DNA of 23,656 bases from CADCWN01 sp039810045 (GCA_039810045.1 JBDHWF010000059.1:1-23656), one strand, 5' to 3'. Positions 15,632 to 23,476 are shown, counted from the stretch's first letter. The notes: generated by a model not told the origin, from the sequence alone. A program made the numbers and translations.

Positions 15632-18382
15632 TTACTCCGCCGCCAGCGCAACCCCAAGAATATTGCTCAATCGAAAGACACGTTCGCCTTGCCGTGCTCG
15701 ACAAAAGCCATGCAGGTAATAGAGCCCACCGCGCACTTCCAGTTCATGTGGTTCTACCGTCCGCAGTGTCGCCCGCCGCTCATTGGGCTTCTGATACTTA
15801 ATCACCAGTGGCTGTTCTGTTTCCAGGGCATTACTAATAAAGTCAACTAGTTGCGATCCCTGTAAACTCCGCAACTGTTCACGTTGCCCCGAACGCAACT
15901 GCCGCCCAACAGCCCCAGCGAGCAGATCTCGCCCGGTAGGCAAGCCGAGATCAGCCGCCATCTGCTGGGCCGCACTACGCTTATCCATCGTTGGCTGGAT
16001 CTGCAAGCCCTCGTGCAAAATAATCCCACGGTGTTGTAAAGCAGCGGCCAATTTGGGCCAATCAGCTTCGGCAACCAGGGCCAGATTGGTCGAGAGTATC
16101 CGTAAGATCAACGGACGGAGCGCTTTGACCCGGACAATATCACCCCAGTTGGCAGTGGGCGGTAGCTCTACCACACAGGCATGGGCATACTGGAATGGCT
16201 GAAAAAACCCAGACCAACCCCGCAGGGTCAACACAGTATCAGGCGCTAAGCCCATTTGCGTCTTATATCCCAGAAAGGCCAGTATATCGTCAATCGATTG
16301 ACCAGCAGCCTTGGCCCGTTGCAGTGATGCAGGCGAAACGGTATAGGCAACTCCTTCATCCTCGCTATCAGCTTGCCGATCGGCAAATCGCTCAATGCGG
16401 AAGCGCAGATACGGGTCATCATATTCTGGCGCAATCTGGATCTGGGCGGGGCTGGGCATCACTAACACTTGTGGTTGGTCAAGCGCATAGTTGGTCACTT
16501 TGGTCGCAACACCAAACCGCGCTAAGATGCTCGCCACCTCATTCGCCGTCTCTCGCCGAACTAAGGCCACCGTGGGCGTGAGGCGGCGGGGCAACAGCAG
16601 GCCCAACGCTGGATCACTCAACCAGCGATCCAGGGTCGCAGCATCTGGGGCTTCGAGGATCTCAGCATCACGATACAGATGAACGCGCTCATACTCCCTG
16701 GTCCAATCGGTCAGGGTCTGCTGCACATTTTGAGGCAGCGGCTCTCGCGAGTGCGCCGTCAGCACCTCAATTATCTGAGTCAGATCCCACCCTGCGCCCA
16801 GACCGCGTACGACCGAGGCACGGGTCAGGTGATAAATTGCAGCCCGGTCGAGACTCTGTGACTCGGCAAAACTATCGAGTTGCGCCACCAGATCAAGGTG
16901 CGCCAGGGCATCCAACACCAAAACCTCAAAGTTTGGCTGCACAATCAGGCTGCCCCCAGCCGTCACGGCAGCAGCCGGGCAAAGATTTTTCCCCAGCAAA
17001 TACTGGCCTAACTCGGTCAGACGCATGGCTTGCGGCGGAGTGCCATCAGCACGGTGTTTCACCGACTGATAGCCAAGATCAACCAGGCCAAGCCAGGAGA
17101 GTGGCTCAGCGATCACCTGTGCAATGAACGCCCCTTCGACATCGGCCCAATCCTGGTCTTTACGCAGTCGGCGCTCGCGACTGCGTAAATCAGCCCGGGC
17201 AAAGCCGCGGTAATAGATTTGCTCTAATGCCTGACGGCTACTGTAGTAGTTATCGTGACCGTAGTGCTGATAATAGTTATAGTAGCTTGGCGGATAGATC
17301 GGCACACGATCAATCAGAAACTCTGGTGCCGTTTGGCGCAACCGTTCCGAGAGGTCAGTAATCGCGATCCAGCCACTTGGTGCCGCAGTGAGGCATTCAA
17401 TAATCGCCCGTCGGGCCACGCCAAGCCGCGCCTGATCGGGTAAATCCCCAGCCCCCGAATAGGTCCACGACTCAATTGCCAGATCGTTCAGCCGCCGAAA
17501 CTCACTCCAGCGCAAATCAAGCCAGGCATCGAAAATTCGGCGCGCTAGCTCAGGCTCCGGGCTATTGAGGAAACGATCGACATCTGCCGCCGCCCACAAA
17601 TGCTGTTCGTCAGCAACCGTCATATCAGTCGCCGCTAAGAGTTCTAGTAAGAACTCTAGCCTGCCTTCCACCAGCGCAGCACCGTCACTACGGCGTGCAG
17701 GGGGCGCGCTGCCCCCACCCTGCATCGCGCTAAGCAGCTTGCGGATATCAGCGCGGTGTGGTTCACCTACTTTGGTCAGGCGCAGACCTGTCTGCTTCAG
17801 GAAACGCAAAGCTAGATAGAGGTCACGACGCAGCAGCGCAAATGCACCAGCAACTACCTCCGCGGGAGGTTGAGCAATGGGAGTGAGCGGGGCCAGATCG
17901 TCATCAGTACCAATCAAAGCCTCCCCGATCGCCTGTGGTACCCAGAGATAGAGCAAGAATGCCGTGGGATGGCTGAGATCAAGCGGCACCTTTGTCCCGC
18001 TAGTACCGTTGCCTTCAACGATCACTACCCCGCGCCTGACCAGATCTTGCAGTTCGTCGCGAACGGTCTCCTCGCTATGGTGCTGATCTTGACCAGCCAA
18101 CAAGAGCGCAGCCAGTGAGAGTCGCCCGCGTCGATGCGCCACGCGGAGCAATCGTCTGGCAAATGGCGAGAGGGTGCCAAGCGCAAGTCGCGCTGCTGCA
18201 AGGTCAGAGAGCAACCGAATCAACAAGTCGATCCGCTCGGTCTTCCGTCGATTCGCCGTTGCCCCAGGACTCAGCGTTTCCAACAGGGTACCAATTTCCA
18301 CAGCGGGATATTGCTCTAGCGCCCCCCGCAGCCGCTCTTGTGCAACAGTCTGTTGGCTCCGCTCTCCAGCTTGCTCACTCAT
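15632..18382 (-). CDS. Helicase-associated protein with XPB-N-like domain and C-terminal WYL-like domain
   Basis: A 916-aa protein without helicase motifs. Residues 475-635 match the XPB/Ssl2-like N-terminal domain (Helicase_C_3): SLIVQPNFEVLVLD, the IYHLTRASVVRGLGAG segment, LPQNVQQTLTDW, then a small alpha/beta module at 569-629. Residues about 856-912 (VIKYQKPNE, VEPHELEVRGGLYYLHGFC, RVFRLSNI) look like a WYL domain, a ligand-sensing fold of regulators that can bind nucleic acid. The first 360 residues are helical and unassigned; a Tyr-rich patch covers 363-380. Its ATG overlaps the stop of the 77-aa gene (ATGA, 18379-18382), indicating translational coupling. It probably works with the XPB helicase downstream, as a cofactor or sensor. 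No enzymatic motif is visible. Confidence 0.85.
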   Translation of the reverse strand: MSEQAGERSQQTVAQERLRGALEQYPAVEIGTLLETLSPGATANRRKTERIDLLIRLLSDLAAARLALGTLSPFARRLLRVAHRRGRLSLAALLLAGQDQHHSEETVRDELQDLVRRGVVIVEGNGTSGTKVPLDLSHPTAFLLYLWVPQAIGEALIGTDDDLAPLTPIAQPPAEVVAGAFALLRRDLYLALRFLKQTGLRLTKVGEPHRADIRKLLSAMQGGGSAPPARRSDGAALVEGRLEFLLELLAATDMTVADEQHLWAAADVDRFLNSPEPELARRIFDAWLDLRWSEFRRLNDLAIESWTYSGAGDLPDQARLGVARRAIIECLTAAPSGWIAITDLSERLRQTAPEFLIDRVPIYPPSYYNYYQHYGHDNYYSSRQALEQIYYRGFARADLRSRERRLRKDQDWADVEGAFIAQVIAEPLSWLGLVDLGYQSVKHRADGTPPQAMRLTELGQYLLGKNLCPAAAVTAGGSLIVQPNFEVLVLDALAHLDLVAQLDSFAESQSLDRAAIYHLTRASVVRGLGAGWDLTQIIEVLTAHSREPLPQNVQQTLTDWTREYERVHLYRDAEILEAPDAATLDRWLSDPALGLLLPRRLTPTVALVRRETANEVASILARFGVATKVTNYALDQPQVLVMPSPAQIQIAPEYDDPYLRFRIERFADRQADSEDEGVAYTVSPASLQRAKAAGQSIDDILAFLGYKTQMGLAPDTVLTLRGWSGFFQPFQYAHACVVELPPTANWGDIVRVKALRPLILRILSTNLALVAEADWPKLAAALQHRGIILHEGLQIQPTMDKRSAAQQMAADLGLPTGRDLLAGAVGRQLRSGQREQLRSLQGSQLVDFISNALETEQPLVIKYQKPNERRATLRTVEPHELEVRGGLYYLHGFCRARQGERVFRLSNILGVALAAE

Positions 18383-18612
18383 GCGCGATCCTCGCCAGTG
18401 AGCCGCGGCGTATAGCCCGCCTTACGCAGGGCCTTCAGAATCTGTTCGTGCTGACTATGATCTACGACGACCACGGTAGGAGAAAGCCGCCGCACAAGAT
18501 GCTGCCCAGCAACGCCAGCCAGCACTTCGGACAATGTCGCAGCGTCAGCGCATTCGATCAGGGAGAGATTACGGTAGAGCCGTGCCCCCCACGGCTGGCT
18601 AGCCTCGGTCAT
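18379..18612 (-). CDS. Small stand-alone XPB-N C-terminal module protein
   Basis: A 77-aa protein whose residues 12-72 align by eye with residues 569-629 of the next protein: LYR, an acidic residue, DAATL, a conserved RRL-x-PTV core and a final G-x-T pattern, with roughly a third of positions identical. The same unit can be traced more weakly in the XPB helicase at about 112-165. It is therefore the second half of the XPB/Ssl2-like N-terminal domain, standing alone. It overlaps the next start by 4 bases (ATGA). GAGGAG lies a rather long 12 bases before the ATG. It could be an adaptor or a product of partial duplication; the intact frame and coupling argue that it is expressed. Confidence 0.72.
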   Translation of the reverse strand: MTEASQPWGARLYRNLSLIECADAATLSEVLAGVAGQHLVRRLSPTVVVVDHSQHEQILKALRKAGYTPRLTGEDRA

Positions 18613-18797
18613 TGCTAACGTTCACTCCTCGCCAATACCTGAGGGTTTCCTCAGAACGTTCAAGCATGATCCGAACCATTGTAGCCGCCAGAAAAATCTA
18701 TTGCCACTGATCATCGTGTTGGGCAGATTCGTTGCAGGGAAAGAAAAACCGCGTGGTCTGACGACCACGCGGTAGATTCTCTTGGGAAGAACGATGC
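18613..18797. promoter_or_regulatory. Upstream region of the helicase operon
   Basis: A 185-bp gap with no gene. The octamer AACGTTCA occurs twice (18617-18624 and 18655-18662), its core AACGTT being palindromic, and a 6-bp hairpin (CTGAGG-GTTT-CCTCAG) lies between. A minus-strand TACAAT at about 18675-18680 is a fair -10 without a good -35. The far end holds the terminator of the 92-aa gene. Confidence 0.35.
18741..18773 (-). terminator. Rho-independent terminator of the 92-aa gene
   Basis: A perfect 11-bp stem (18748-18758 with 18763-18773) has a 4-base loop. On the minus strand it runs into TTTTCTTTCC. It starts 25 bases past the stop codon. Confidence 0.9.
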
Positions 18798-19076
18798 TCA
18801 GCCACCCATCAAGCGGGGGGCAATCACAATTTCATCAGCCTCACGAGCGTGATCATCCCACTGCTTCAATTGCTTAGGGGCCTGCCCTTCCTCGATGGCA
18901 AAGGGAATATCACCACGGCTCAGTGCTTCACGAAAGATGCGTTCTGCCTCTTGAACCGCCGCCTGGGCCTCGAGATCGTTCTCAGTATCGGCACCCGTTT
19001 CCCAGGCCGTGACTGCATCACCCTGCTCACACATCCGGCGAAGAATGTGGCGTCGCCGCCCCGGTCGATCCACCAT
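18798..19076 (-). CDS. Hypothetical 92-aa protein
   Basis: A small soluble, acidic protein that I cannot assign to a named family. It has a basic start (DRPGRRRHILRR), then a helix-rich acidic middle (EAQAAVQEAERIFREALSRGDI) and an ending DEIVIAPRLMGG that resembles the close of other small Chloroflexota proteins of unknown role. There is no signal peptide, membrane helix or cysteine pair. A near-perfect Shine-Dalgarno (AAAGGAGG, 6 bases before the ATG), an extended -10 promoter and a strong terminator make a real, well-expressed single gene very likely. It diverges from the manganese regulator; a functional tie is possible but not shown. Confidence 0.75.
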   Translation of the reverse strand: MVDRPGRRRHILRRMCEQGDAVTAWETGADTENDLEAQAAVQEAERIFREALSRGDIPFAIEEGQAPKQLKQWDDHAREADEIVIAPRLMGG

Positions 19077-19194
19077 CGTAGCCTCCTTTGAGCGAACTGC
19101 TCATTGCGAGGGATGCATCAACACCTGGATCACGCATGCAAAACGCATCCCACAAACTACCTGCGAACACACTGTCAATTCTGCCGTCTCTTGC

Positions 19195-19222
19195 AGTATA
19201 GCACGAATAGGCGCAAGCGCAA
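19195..19222 (-). promoter_or_regulatory. Extended -10 promoter for the 92-aa gene
   Basis: On the minus strand TGC directly precedes TATACT (19195-19200), an extended -10, with TTGCGC at 19217-19222, spacer 16. The predicted leader is about 110 nt. It runs back to back with the mntR promoter about 45 bases away. Confidence 0.5.
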
Positions 19223-19242
19223 CCCAGATCGCTTCCACCCTC

Positions 19243-19271
19243 TTGACAGGCAGCATCCACCAACTTATTAT
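19243..19271 (+). promoter_or_regulatory. Promoter of the mntR-mntH-usp unit
   Basis: TTGACA (19243-19248), a 17-base spacer and TATTAT (19266-19271) give a near-consensus sigma70 promoter. The predicted start is near 19278, in the centre of the inverted repeat described separately, so a protein bound there would block it. Confidence 0.75.
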
Positions 19272-19292
19272 TTAGACGAGGCTAAATAATAA
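19265..19292 (+). promoter_or_regulatory. Probable MntR/DtxR-type operator
   Basis: An 11-bp perfect inverted repeat, TTATTATTTAG (19265-19275) and CTAAATAATAA (19282-19292), is separated by ACGAGG. It covers the -10 and the predicted transcript start of the adjacent regulator. The TTTAG...CTAAA core resembles DtxR-family operators. I expect metal-dependent autorepression. Confidence 0.7.
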
Positions 19293-19306
19293 ATTAGGAT
19301 AACACC

Positions 19307-19999
19307 ATGAGCAATACCGAACTCTCTCGCGCCGAACAGGACTACCTCAAAGCGATCCACCATTTGCTGCGGAAAGAAGGTGGCGACCTGGTAGGCACAG
19401 TTGTGCTGGCAAAGTGGCTAGGGGTCTCCGCAGCCTCCGTCACCAGTATGGTCAAGAAACTCGCTGATGGTGGTTTAGTCACGTACAGTCCCTATCAGGG
19501 GGTCGCCCTCACCGCAGCGGGCGAGCGCGCGGCCCTGGAGATGTTACGACATCACCGCCTGCTAGAGACATTCCTCAATCAGCAGTTGGGGATGGAGTGG
19601 CATGAAGTCCACGCCGAAGCCGATCGGCTTGAACACGCGATCTCCGAGGAGTTAGAGGCGCGGATCGATGCCGCCCTTGGCTATCCGAAAACTGATCCGC
19701 ACGGTGCGCCGATTCCCACCAAAGATGGTCAACTCCACGCCCCGGCAACGACCACACTTTGGGCAGCGCAACCCGGTACCGTAGTACAAATCGCCGAAGT
19801 AGAGGACGAAGATCCAGCCTTACTTACGCACCTGGCCGAACTGGCGCTGACACCTGGCGCGCTGGTCGACATCGTCCAAAAGGGCCCATTTGGCGGGCCA
19901 CTATTTGTCCGGGTCGCCGGCCAAGAACACGCCCTGGGTGAGCTTGTGGCCCAGGCTATTCTCGTGGTACCAGAAACGCACTTTGCTGCCAGTGGCTAA
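19307..19999 (+). CDS. mntR: DtxR-family metalloregulator, probably manganese-responsive (MntR-like)
   Basis: A 230-aa metal-dependent repressor. Residues 5-65 form the winged helix-turn-helix; about 70-125 the dimerisation and metal-binding helices; about 148-225 an SH3/FeoA-like domain. Metal ligands are visible: Asp12 (QDYL), His83 region (RHHRLLE), His102 (EVHAEAD), Asp106, Glu109 and His110. The positions that are Met10 and Cys102 in iron-type DtxR/IdeR are acidic here (Asp12, Asp106), as in manganese-type MntR. The next gene is an NRAMP manganese transporter, which agrees. The ATG follows a modest AGGAT. A strong promoter and an 11-bp inverted repeat lie immediately upstream, so the gene is probably autoregulated. 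It likely represses its own operon when manganese is plentiful. Confidence 0.88.
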   Translation: MSNTELSRAEQDYLKAIHHLLRKEGGDLVGTVVLAKWLGVSAASVTSMVKKLADGGLVTYSPYQGVALTAAGERAALEMLRHHRLLETFLNQQLGMEWHEVHAEADRLEHAISEELEARIDAALGYPKTDPHGAPIPTKDGQLHAPATTTLWAAQPGTVVQIAEVEDEDPALLTHLAELALTPGALVDIVQKGPFGGPLFVRVAGQEHALGELVAQAILVVPETHFAASG

Positions 20000-20077
20000 T
20001 CAATACCTGCGCTTTACCATGCCCTAAAATCAACTGCTCCTATTTTCGGTTTATCTCTATGAAAGCGAGTATGCACA

Positions 20078-21427
20078 ATGGCGAGCAACGAAGAAACAAT
20101 TCCTCCAGAATCATCGCGCCGTTATGCGGGCGAAGTTATCGGTTCAACTGCCGATACAGGCACCCTGGCGACTGCCCAAGAAGTCTTACAAGGCACCAGC
20201 AAGAAAGGGCGACTGGCAAGTATTCTGCCCTTCCTTGGCCCCGCCTTTATCGCCTGTATCGCCTATATGGACCCTGGTAACTTTGCAACCAATATCCAGG
20301 GTGGGGCGCAATATGGCTATATGCTGGTCTGGGTCATCGTTGCCTCCAACCTGATGGCAATGTTGATCCAAACATTATCGGCCAAACTGGGCATTGCAAC
20401 TGGCAGTAACCTGCCAGAAATCACGCGAATGCACTTAGCCCAGCCGCTTGTCTGGGTCCTCTGGGCGGTAGCCGAGGTAGTAGCGATGGCGACTGACCTT
20501 GCCGAATTTCTCGGTGCAGCGCTCGGCTTCAGCCTCTTGTTTGGGATGCCGCTCTTTCCCGCTGGCCTGCTCACTGGTGTCACCACGTTCTTGATTCTTG
20601 GGCTCCAGCGCTATGGTTTCCGCCCCTTAGAGGCGATTATCTCTGCGCTCGTTGGCGTAATTGGCCTCTGTTATCTGGCCGAAACAATCCTGGGCAAGCC
20701 CGACTTCGGCGCAGCGGGAATGGCGATTATCCAACCACGCTTTGCTGGTACCGAAAGTGTGCTGTTAGCTTCTGGTATTCTCGGCGCAACCGTAATGCCC
20801 CACGTTATTTATCTCCACTCGGCCCTGACCCAGGATCGTGTCGTCACGCGGGATGCCAGTCAGCGCAAAAAACTCTTCCGCTTTGAGTTGATCGATGTCG
20901 TGATTGCGATGGGCCTGGCAGGGCTGATCAACGCCGCAATGCTAATGATGGCCGCCGCTACGTTTTGGGCGCAGGGGCATACCGTAACCGCAGGCGACGA
21001 TATTATCCGTGAGGCGTATCGTACCCTCACGCCGCTACTCGGCAGTTCAGCATCCACGATCTTCGCCATTTCCCTCCTCGCCTCTGGGTTATCATCAGCA
21101 GCCGTGGGGACGATGGCTGGACAAGTGATTATGCAGGGTTTTATTGGCCGCACCATCCCGATCTGGCTCAGGCGGGGGATTACGATGTTGCCCGCCCTGA
21201 TCGTCATCGCACTCAACGTCGATGCTACCCGCACCCTCGTCATCAGTCAGGTTATCCTCTCATTTGGTATCCCGTTTGCGCTGATTCCACTCGTCATCTT
21301 TACCCGGCGGCGCGATATTATGGGCGATCTGGTAAATCATCCGATTACCACTGCAGTCGCAACTGCCGTCGTCACCCTGATTGTCTCGCTCAATTTCTTT
21401 CTGCTCTATCAAACCTTCTTCGGCTAA
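20078..21427 (+). CDS. mntH: NRAMP-family divalent metal (manganese) transporter MntH
   Basis: A 449-aa proton-coupled importer of Mn(II) and other divalent metals in the cytoplasmic membrane, with about 11 transmembrane helices. The diagnostic metal-site motifs are present: DPGN at 65-68 in TM1 and MPH at 240-242 in TM6, including the Met that selects transition metals over calcium. The N-terminal 45 residues are soluble. The gene lies 78 bp after mntR with no terminator between, so it is likely in the same transcript. No second copy of the mntR operator is evident in the gap. The Shine-Dalgarno is weak, so the exact start is less sure; a usp gene follows after 56 bp. Confidence 0.95.
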   Translation: MASNEETIPPESSRRYAGEVIGSTADTGTLATAQEVLQGTSKKGRLASILPFLGPAFIACIAYMDPGNFATNIQGGAQYGYMLVWVIVASNLMAMLIQTLSAKLGIATGSNLPEITRMHLAQPLVWVLWAVAEVVAMATDLAEFLGAALGFSLLFGMPLFPAGLLTGVTTFLILGLQRYGFRPLEAIISALVGVIGLCYLAETILGKPDFGAAGMAIIQPRFAGTESVLLASGILGATVMPHVIYLHSALTQDRVVTRDASQRKKLFRFELIDVVIAMGLAGLINAAMLMMAAATFWAQGHTVTAGDDIIREAYRTLTPLLGSSASTIFAISLLASGLSSAAVGTMAGQVIMQGFIGRTIPIWLRRGITMLPALIVIALNVDATRTLVISQVILSFGIPFALIPLVIFTRRRDIMGDLVNHPITTAVATAVVTLIVSLNFFLLYQTFFG

Positions 21428-21483
21428 CCGCCACACCTGCTGTCCCTAATATCAGGGCAGAGATTTTGGAAAGAGGCACGCTG

Positions 21484-22428
21484 ATGACTGCCCCAATCAC
21501 CCCGCTGACGATTCGGCATATCCTTGTCCCACTCGATGGCTCACGACTGGCTGAAAGCGCCCTGCACCCCGCAATGGCTGTTGCCACTGCAGTGAACGCA
21601 CACGTCACACTGCTCCATATTCTGGAACGGCAAGCCCCGGAGAAGATTCATGGCGACCGCCACCTCACGAATGGGGGCGAGGCAGAAGCATATCTGATGG
21701 GGATCGCCTCACGATTCGCCGATGCGGGTATCACCGTTGATATTCATGCCCACCCCAACCCCGAAGATGATGTCTCGGCCAGTATCGCAACCCATGCTCA
21801 GGGCCACCGCGCCGACCTGATCGTGATGTGCGCCCACGGTGAAGGCGGCTTGCGGGGCTGGCTCTTTGGTGGGAATGCCCAGCGCGTTGTTCGGCGCAGT
21901 GCCAGCCCGGTACTGATGATTCGGCAACAAACGGCGACGATTGCGCCATTTGCGCCACAACGTCTGATTGTGGCGCTTGATGGCACAGTGGCAGGCGAAG
22001 CGATCCTGCCCGCGGCCCTGACGATTGCCACGGTCTTCAACGCGGCGATTCATTTGCTGTTCGTCGTACCAACGCTCGCCACGATCTGGGGCGATCGTGC
22101 CGCTGCTGCTCGCCTGATGCCAGCGGCCACGAATGCCGCCCTTGATCAGGAGAGCGAAGGTGGTGTGCACTATCTACAACACCTTCGCACCCGCTTAATC
22201 AGCGACTCACTGACCATTAGCAGCGCGGTTGAGCGGGGCGAGGCGGCCCGCACGGTGCTTGACAATGCCGCCCGCACTTCCGAAAGCCTGGTAGCGCTGG
22301 CAACACACGGGCGGGCGGGGCTAGAAGGAATCTGGGCCGCCAGTGTTGGGGCCAAAGTTGTCGCCAACTCCACTGGGCCACTCCTGCTGATTGGCGCACG
22401 CGAAAGTGCTGGCTTAGCCAAAAGCTAA
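21484..22428 (+). CDS. Universal stress protein, two tandem UspA domains
   Basis: A 314-aa cytoplasmic protein with two Usp domains, about 8-146 (RHILVPLDGSRLAESAL to SPVLMIR) and 155-305 (QRLIVALDGTVAGEAIL to GPLLLIG). ATP-binding Usps carry G-2x-G-9x-G-[ST]; here domain 1 reads C-AH-G-9x-G-G and domain 2 A-TH-G-9x-A-S, so both are altered and ATP binding is uncertain. The frame opens at a TTG at 21466, but AAGAGG stands 7 bases before the ATG at 21484, which I use. It lies 56 bp after mntH and is probably the third gene of that unit, linking manganese uptake with a stress response. It converges with the kinase gene, leaving only 17 bp between stops and no room for a hairpin. Confidence 0.92.
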   Translation: MTAPITPLTIRHILVPLDGSRLAESALHPAMAVATAVNAHVTLLHILERQAPEKIHGDRHLTNGGEAEAYLMGIASRFADAGITVDIHAHPNPEDDVSASIATHAQGHRADLIVMCAHGEGGLRGWLFGGNAQRVVRRSASPVLMIRQQTATIAPFAPQRLIVALDGTVAGEAILPAALTIATVFNAAIHLLFVVPTLATIWGDRAAAARLMPAATNAALDQESEGGVHYLQHLRTRLISDSLTISSAVERGEAARTVLDNAARTSESLVALATHGRAGLEGIWAASVGAKVVANSTGPLLLIGARESAGLAKS

Positions 22429-22445
22429 GCTGCCGGGCGGATCAT

Positions 22446-23468
22446 TCAGTTGGCGGTGTACTGGGTAATCGCCGCCGCCAACTCGTCAGGCGGGACAACA
22501 ACTGCGCCTAAACGGCGGACAACAATCCCCGCAGCGAGGTTTGCCAAGTGTGCCGCCGTGGTGGCGGAACTCTGCGCCGCGAGGGCCAACGTCACCACGG
22601 CGGAAACCGTATCGCCGGCGCCCGTAGCATCACGCACCTCACTCAGCGCAGCGGCGGGGAGCGACAACGTTGCGCCAGTACGCTCAACCAGCGTCATCCC
22701 TTCACTGCCGCGCGTAATCAGCACGGCATCTGCGGCCATCTGCATGGCGAGATCCTGCCCGGCGGCCCGCACCTCATCGGCGGTATACAGCGGGCGACCG
22801 AGTGAAGCGGCGGCCTCATCCTGGTTCGGTGTGGCAATCGTAATCCCGACAAACCGCCCCAGGTCGCCGTGGGCATCGACGGTGATCGTCAGTTGTGCTT
22901 GTTGGGCGAGTTGCAAGGCGGCAGCAATCACGGCGGGCGCGATTACTCCATGCTCATAATCGGAGATTACCAGCGCATCGTAGCTGGCAAGCTGCTGTTC
23001 CAGAAAGGCGATCAATTGCGCCTGCGTTGTCTCGGCAATCGGCTCACGCACAATCCGATCGATCCTGGCGATCTGCTGGCTGACAATCTGGGCCCCACCA
23101 CCGATTACCCGCGTGGCGGTCGCCGTTGGTCTGCCTGGCTCGACAATCAGCCCCGTTGTATCGATCCCTTCGGCCAGCAGACGGGCAGTGAGCGCTTGCC
23201 CAGGATCATCAACGCCAATCGTGCCACAAACGGCAACGGTCGCCCCTAACGCCCGACAGTTGCGCGCAAGATTCGTTGCGCCACCCGGTACGATATACCG
23301 ATCAACCCACTCCAGCACGGGGATCGGTGCTTCGCGGGAGAGGCGTGAGGGCCGCCCAATGATATATTCATCCGCCAACATATCGCCAAGCACAAGCACG
23401 CGCTGTGCAGCAAACGCCTCCGCAGCGGCGAACAATGTTGCGCGATCGGGTGGTACAAGCTGTTCCAT
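22446..23468 (-). CDS. PfkB-family kinase, heptose-7-phosphate kinase (HldE-N/RfaE1)-like
   Basis: A 340-aa ribokinase-family sugar kinase. The start LVLGDMLADEYIIGRPSRLSREAPIPVLE, described by its GD and the SR-S-EAP-P pattern at 28-50, is typical of the HldE kinase domain, which phosphorylates heptose-7-phosphate at C1. Other landmarks: GGATNLARN (62-70), SDYEHG (169-174, where the family usually has Lys for His), TPNQDE (213-218), and the PfkB signature DATGAGDT (280-287) with the catalytic base Asp286. No adenylyltransferase domain is fused. The ATG at 23468 has no Shine-Dalgarno, and a TATAAT lies 8 bases ahead of it, so the mRNA may be leaderless. Substrate is unsure: Chloroflexota generally lack LPS, so the product may serve another glycan. 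Confidence 0.87.
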   Translation of the reverse strand: MEQLVPPDRATLFAAAEAFAAQRVLVLGDMLADEYIIGRPSRLSREAPIPVLEWVDRYIVPGGATNLARNCRALGATVAVCGTIGVDDPGQALTARLLAEGIDTTGLIVEPGRPTATATRVIGGGAQIVSQQIARIDRIVREPIAETTQAQLIAFLEQQLASYDALVISDYEHGVIAPAVIAAALQLAQQAQLTITVDAHGDLGRFVGITIATPNQDEAAASLGRPLYTADEVRAAGQDLAMQMAADAVLITRGSEGMTLVERTGATLSLPAAALSEVRDATGAGDTVSAVVTLALAAQSSATTAAHLANLAAGIVVRRLGAVVVPPDELAAAITQYTAN

Positions 23469-23476
23469 AGGGCCCG

